64,000 nucleotides of DNA from Microbacterium murale (GTDB lineage Bacteria > Actinomycetota > Actinomycetes > Actinomycetales > Microbacteriaceae). Of the stretch, positions 62,855 to 64,000 are shown one piece after another (position 1 is the stretch's first letter; the number at the start of each line of letters is the position of its first letter). A program made the position numbers and the translations under genes. The notes under the pieces are model-generated. The model was not told where the DNA came from. It was given only the letters and a program-made list of their open reading frames with translations, and made no database searches. The stretch spans positions 806,001-870,000 of the forward strand of contig NZ_JAUSXK010000001.1 in the NCBI RefSeq assembly GCF_030815955.1, written 5' to 3'.

Positions 62855-62899
62855 GTCTCTCCTCTCTGTGATGAAGCTCTTCATCGAGCGGATTGATAA

Positions 62900-62916
62900 A
62901 CATCGGACATATTCGG
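62900..62916. promoter_or_regulatory. GntR operator candidate 1 (ACATCGGACATATTCGG)
   Basis: A 17-bp sequence repeated at 63032-63048 with one mismatch. This copy is 46 bases before the dppB-like start, positioned to control the importer operon. Confidence 0.5.
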
Positions 62917-63031
62917 GTAATGCCGATCTTGGGGCACATCACAAGGTGAATGGGTTTCCGAAATGTAAACTTCGGCGCTCAAATATGTTTCTTGAGGTCG
63001 TCGATGGGCCTCCAGCAAGTCCTCGCAGAAA

Positions 63032-63048
63032 ACATTGGACATATTCGG
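63032..63048. promoter_or_regulatory. GntR operator candidate 2 (ACATTGGACATATTCGG)
   Basis: The second copy of the repeat, 45 bases upstream of the gntR start, so it may mediate autoregulation. The two copies are in direct orientation, 132 bases apart. Confidence 0.5.
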
Positions 63049-63092
63049 ATTGCAACGGTTATCGTTCAGGAAAACGATCACAAGGAGCACGG

Positions 63093-63824
63093 ATGCCAGC
63101 CGAGACAGACCTGGAGGTAGCCCGCATCCGGCCTGCCTATGATCAGGTCGCCAGCCAGCTGAAGCTACTGATCCTGAACGGATCGCTCGCTCCCGGCGAG
63201 CGCTTGCCCGCGGAATCGTCGCTTGCAGCGGCATTCGGAGTTTCGCGAAACACCGTTCGTGAAGCACTGCGGATGCTGAGCTCGGCAGGTCTCGTTCGGA
63301 CCGAGCGCGGGGTCACCGGAGGAACGTTCGTCGCGCAGATCGAACTGGACGACGTCAGTGAGTTTCTCGAATCCCGGCTCGGGCTTCTTGTCGGAAGCGA
63401 CAGCATCTCCCCCGCGGAACTCACCGAAGCACGCATCATGCTCGAAGTGCCGTGTGCGAGACAAGCCGCTCTCCGGCGCTCCGAAGAAGACCTCGACGAG
63501 TTGCAGACGCTCGTCGACGCCGAGCGGGACGACCGCACCGGCTGGAGCCGAGGCGAGCACAGCCATGAGTTCCACCTGCGCCTGCTCCGCGCGACAGGCA
63601 ACACCGTCCTCGAGTTGATGCTGGCTCCGGTCTTGTCGATCTCTCGCCCGAACATGCTGCAACCGAAACCCGGTACCTGGGATGCTGCGAACGACGATCA
63701 TGCCCGCATCCTCGATGCGGTCAGGCGTCGCGATGCTGAAGAGGCTGCGCGTCTCACTCTCGAGCATCTGCATCGCGTGCGAGAGATCAACGATCCGAAC
63801 TACCTGGGCGACCTGAACCCCTGA
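63093..63824 (+). CDS. GntR-family (FadR/FCD) transcriptional regulator
   Basis: A 243-residue regulator. Winged HTH: LPAESSLAAAFGVSRNTVRE, followed by ALRMLSSAGLVRTERGVTGG. The FCD effector domain spans residues 90-240, with candidate metal or ligand residues in EARIMLEVPCARQAALR and HEFHLRLLRATGNTVLEL. ATG 63093 has AAGGAG five bases upstream. It is divergent from the importer operon and probably regulates it. Confidence 0.92.
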   Translation: MPAETDLEVARIRPAYDQVASQLKLLILNGSLAPGERLPAESSLAAAFGVSRNTVREALRMLSSAGLVRTERGVTGGTFVAQIELDDVSEFLESRLGLLVGSDSISPAELTEARIMLEVPCARQAALRRSEEDLDELQTLVDAERDDRTGWSRGEHSHEFHLRLLRATGNTVLELMLAPVLSISRPNMLQPKPGTWDAANDDHARILDAVRRRDAEEAARLTLEHLHRVREINDPNYLGDLNP

Positions 63825-63877
63825 GTCATCCCCGACAGCGCCGTCGGTCATCAACCCCGAAGAAAGGACGCAACACC

Positions 63878-64000
63878 ATGACCGAAATCACAACCTCCGC
63901 TGTCACGATCACGCCGGAACTCGCTCGAAAGTGGATGAATATCGCCCTGGCCGAGGCAGACGCTGGTGCCGCGGAGGGCGGGCAGCCGATCGGATCGGTG
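63878..64000 (+). CDS. Nucleoside/nucleobase deaminase-like, N-terminal fragment
   Basis: The first 41 codons of a gene running off the right edge. It starts at ATG 63878 with AAAGGA upstream. RKWMNIALAEADAGAAEGGQ followed by PIGSV resembles the opening of cytidine/deoxycytidylate-type deaminases (MxxALxEAxxGxxEGGxPIGA). The zinc motif lies outside the window. It follows the gntR gene by 53 bases and belongs to the same cluster. Assignment rests on a short match. Confidence 0.6.
   Translation, partial: MTEITTSAVTITPELARKWMNIALAEADAGAAEGGQPIGSV

Overview
The window is high-GC DNA (about two thirds G+C by eye) with GTG and TTG starts, AGGAGG-type ribosome binding sites, tightly overlapping ATGA/GTGA gene junctions and protein families typical of Actinobacteria. 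Gene content (EI24 protein, YidC next to a DUF6412-like protein, HspR-type operator on a Clp ATPase, fused PhnE) suits the family Microbacteriaceae, probably Microbacterium or a close relative. That placement is inference, since no rRNA or other marker is present. I saw no tRNA, rRNA, CRISPR array, insertion sequence or integrase. No gene-free stretch exceeds about 240 bases.

Region 1 (1-21.9 kb) is a glycoside-utilisation island. Leftward from 1195 runs a cut-off GH78 alpha-L-rhamnosidase. Rightward from 1406 runs an operon of a carbohydrate-binding lipoprotein, two permeases, a GH78 rhamnosidase, a GH106-like rhamnosidase and a GH1 beta-glucosidase. A secreted beta-helix protein, a second sugar ABC transporter (one permease frameshifted), a LacI-family regulator and a Tat-exported alpha/alpha-barrel glycosidase follow. 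At least six 12-bp sites of the form TGAAACGWTTCA lie in the promoter regions of this island, and those at 1339 and 21918 are exact reverse complements. They suggest one LacI-type regulon. The expected substrates are rhamnose-containing glycosides (plant rutinosides, saponins or pectic fragments), imported and split to rhamnose and glucose inside the cell.

Region 2 (22-46.7 kb) is mostly chromosomal backbone: EI24 protein, Nei-type DNA glycosylase, a phosphonate/phosphite importer (phnC, phnD, fused phnE), a ClpC-type unfoldase under a probable HspR site, a frameshifted CPA2 antiporter, purU, an amino-acid importer with a fused binding protein-permease, YidC, and a three-gene cassette matching the HpnW/PhnX-like/HpnZ phosphonate-associated families. 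A histidine kinase and a NarL-type response regulator are divergent. A possible 13-residue peptide gene sits just upstream of the kinase.

Region 3 (46.7-54.5 kb) holds an NCS1 permease with a cysteine hydrolase, a frameshifted metallo-hydrolase divergent from a TetR regulator with two matching operator-like repeats, a membrane-anchored esterase, and a tryptophan-to-anthranilate operon (kynA, an amidohydrolase, kynU) in which the amidohydrolase may stand in for the missing formamidase.

Region 4 (54.5-64 kb) is a catabolic cluster: a drug-type MFS transporter, two tandem isochorismatase-fold amidases, a complete peptide-type ABC importer, a divergent GntR/FCD regulator with paired direct repeats, and the start of a nucleoside-deaminase-like gene. 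It looks built for import and stepwise deamination or deamidation of a nitrogenous compound of unknown identity.

Three genes (16682-17651, 32558-33767, 48921-49627) are each broken by a single-base frameshift, two of them at G/C runs. They may be true pseudogenes or base-calling errors; the sequence alone cannot decide.
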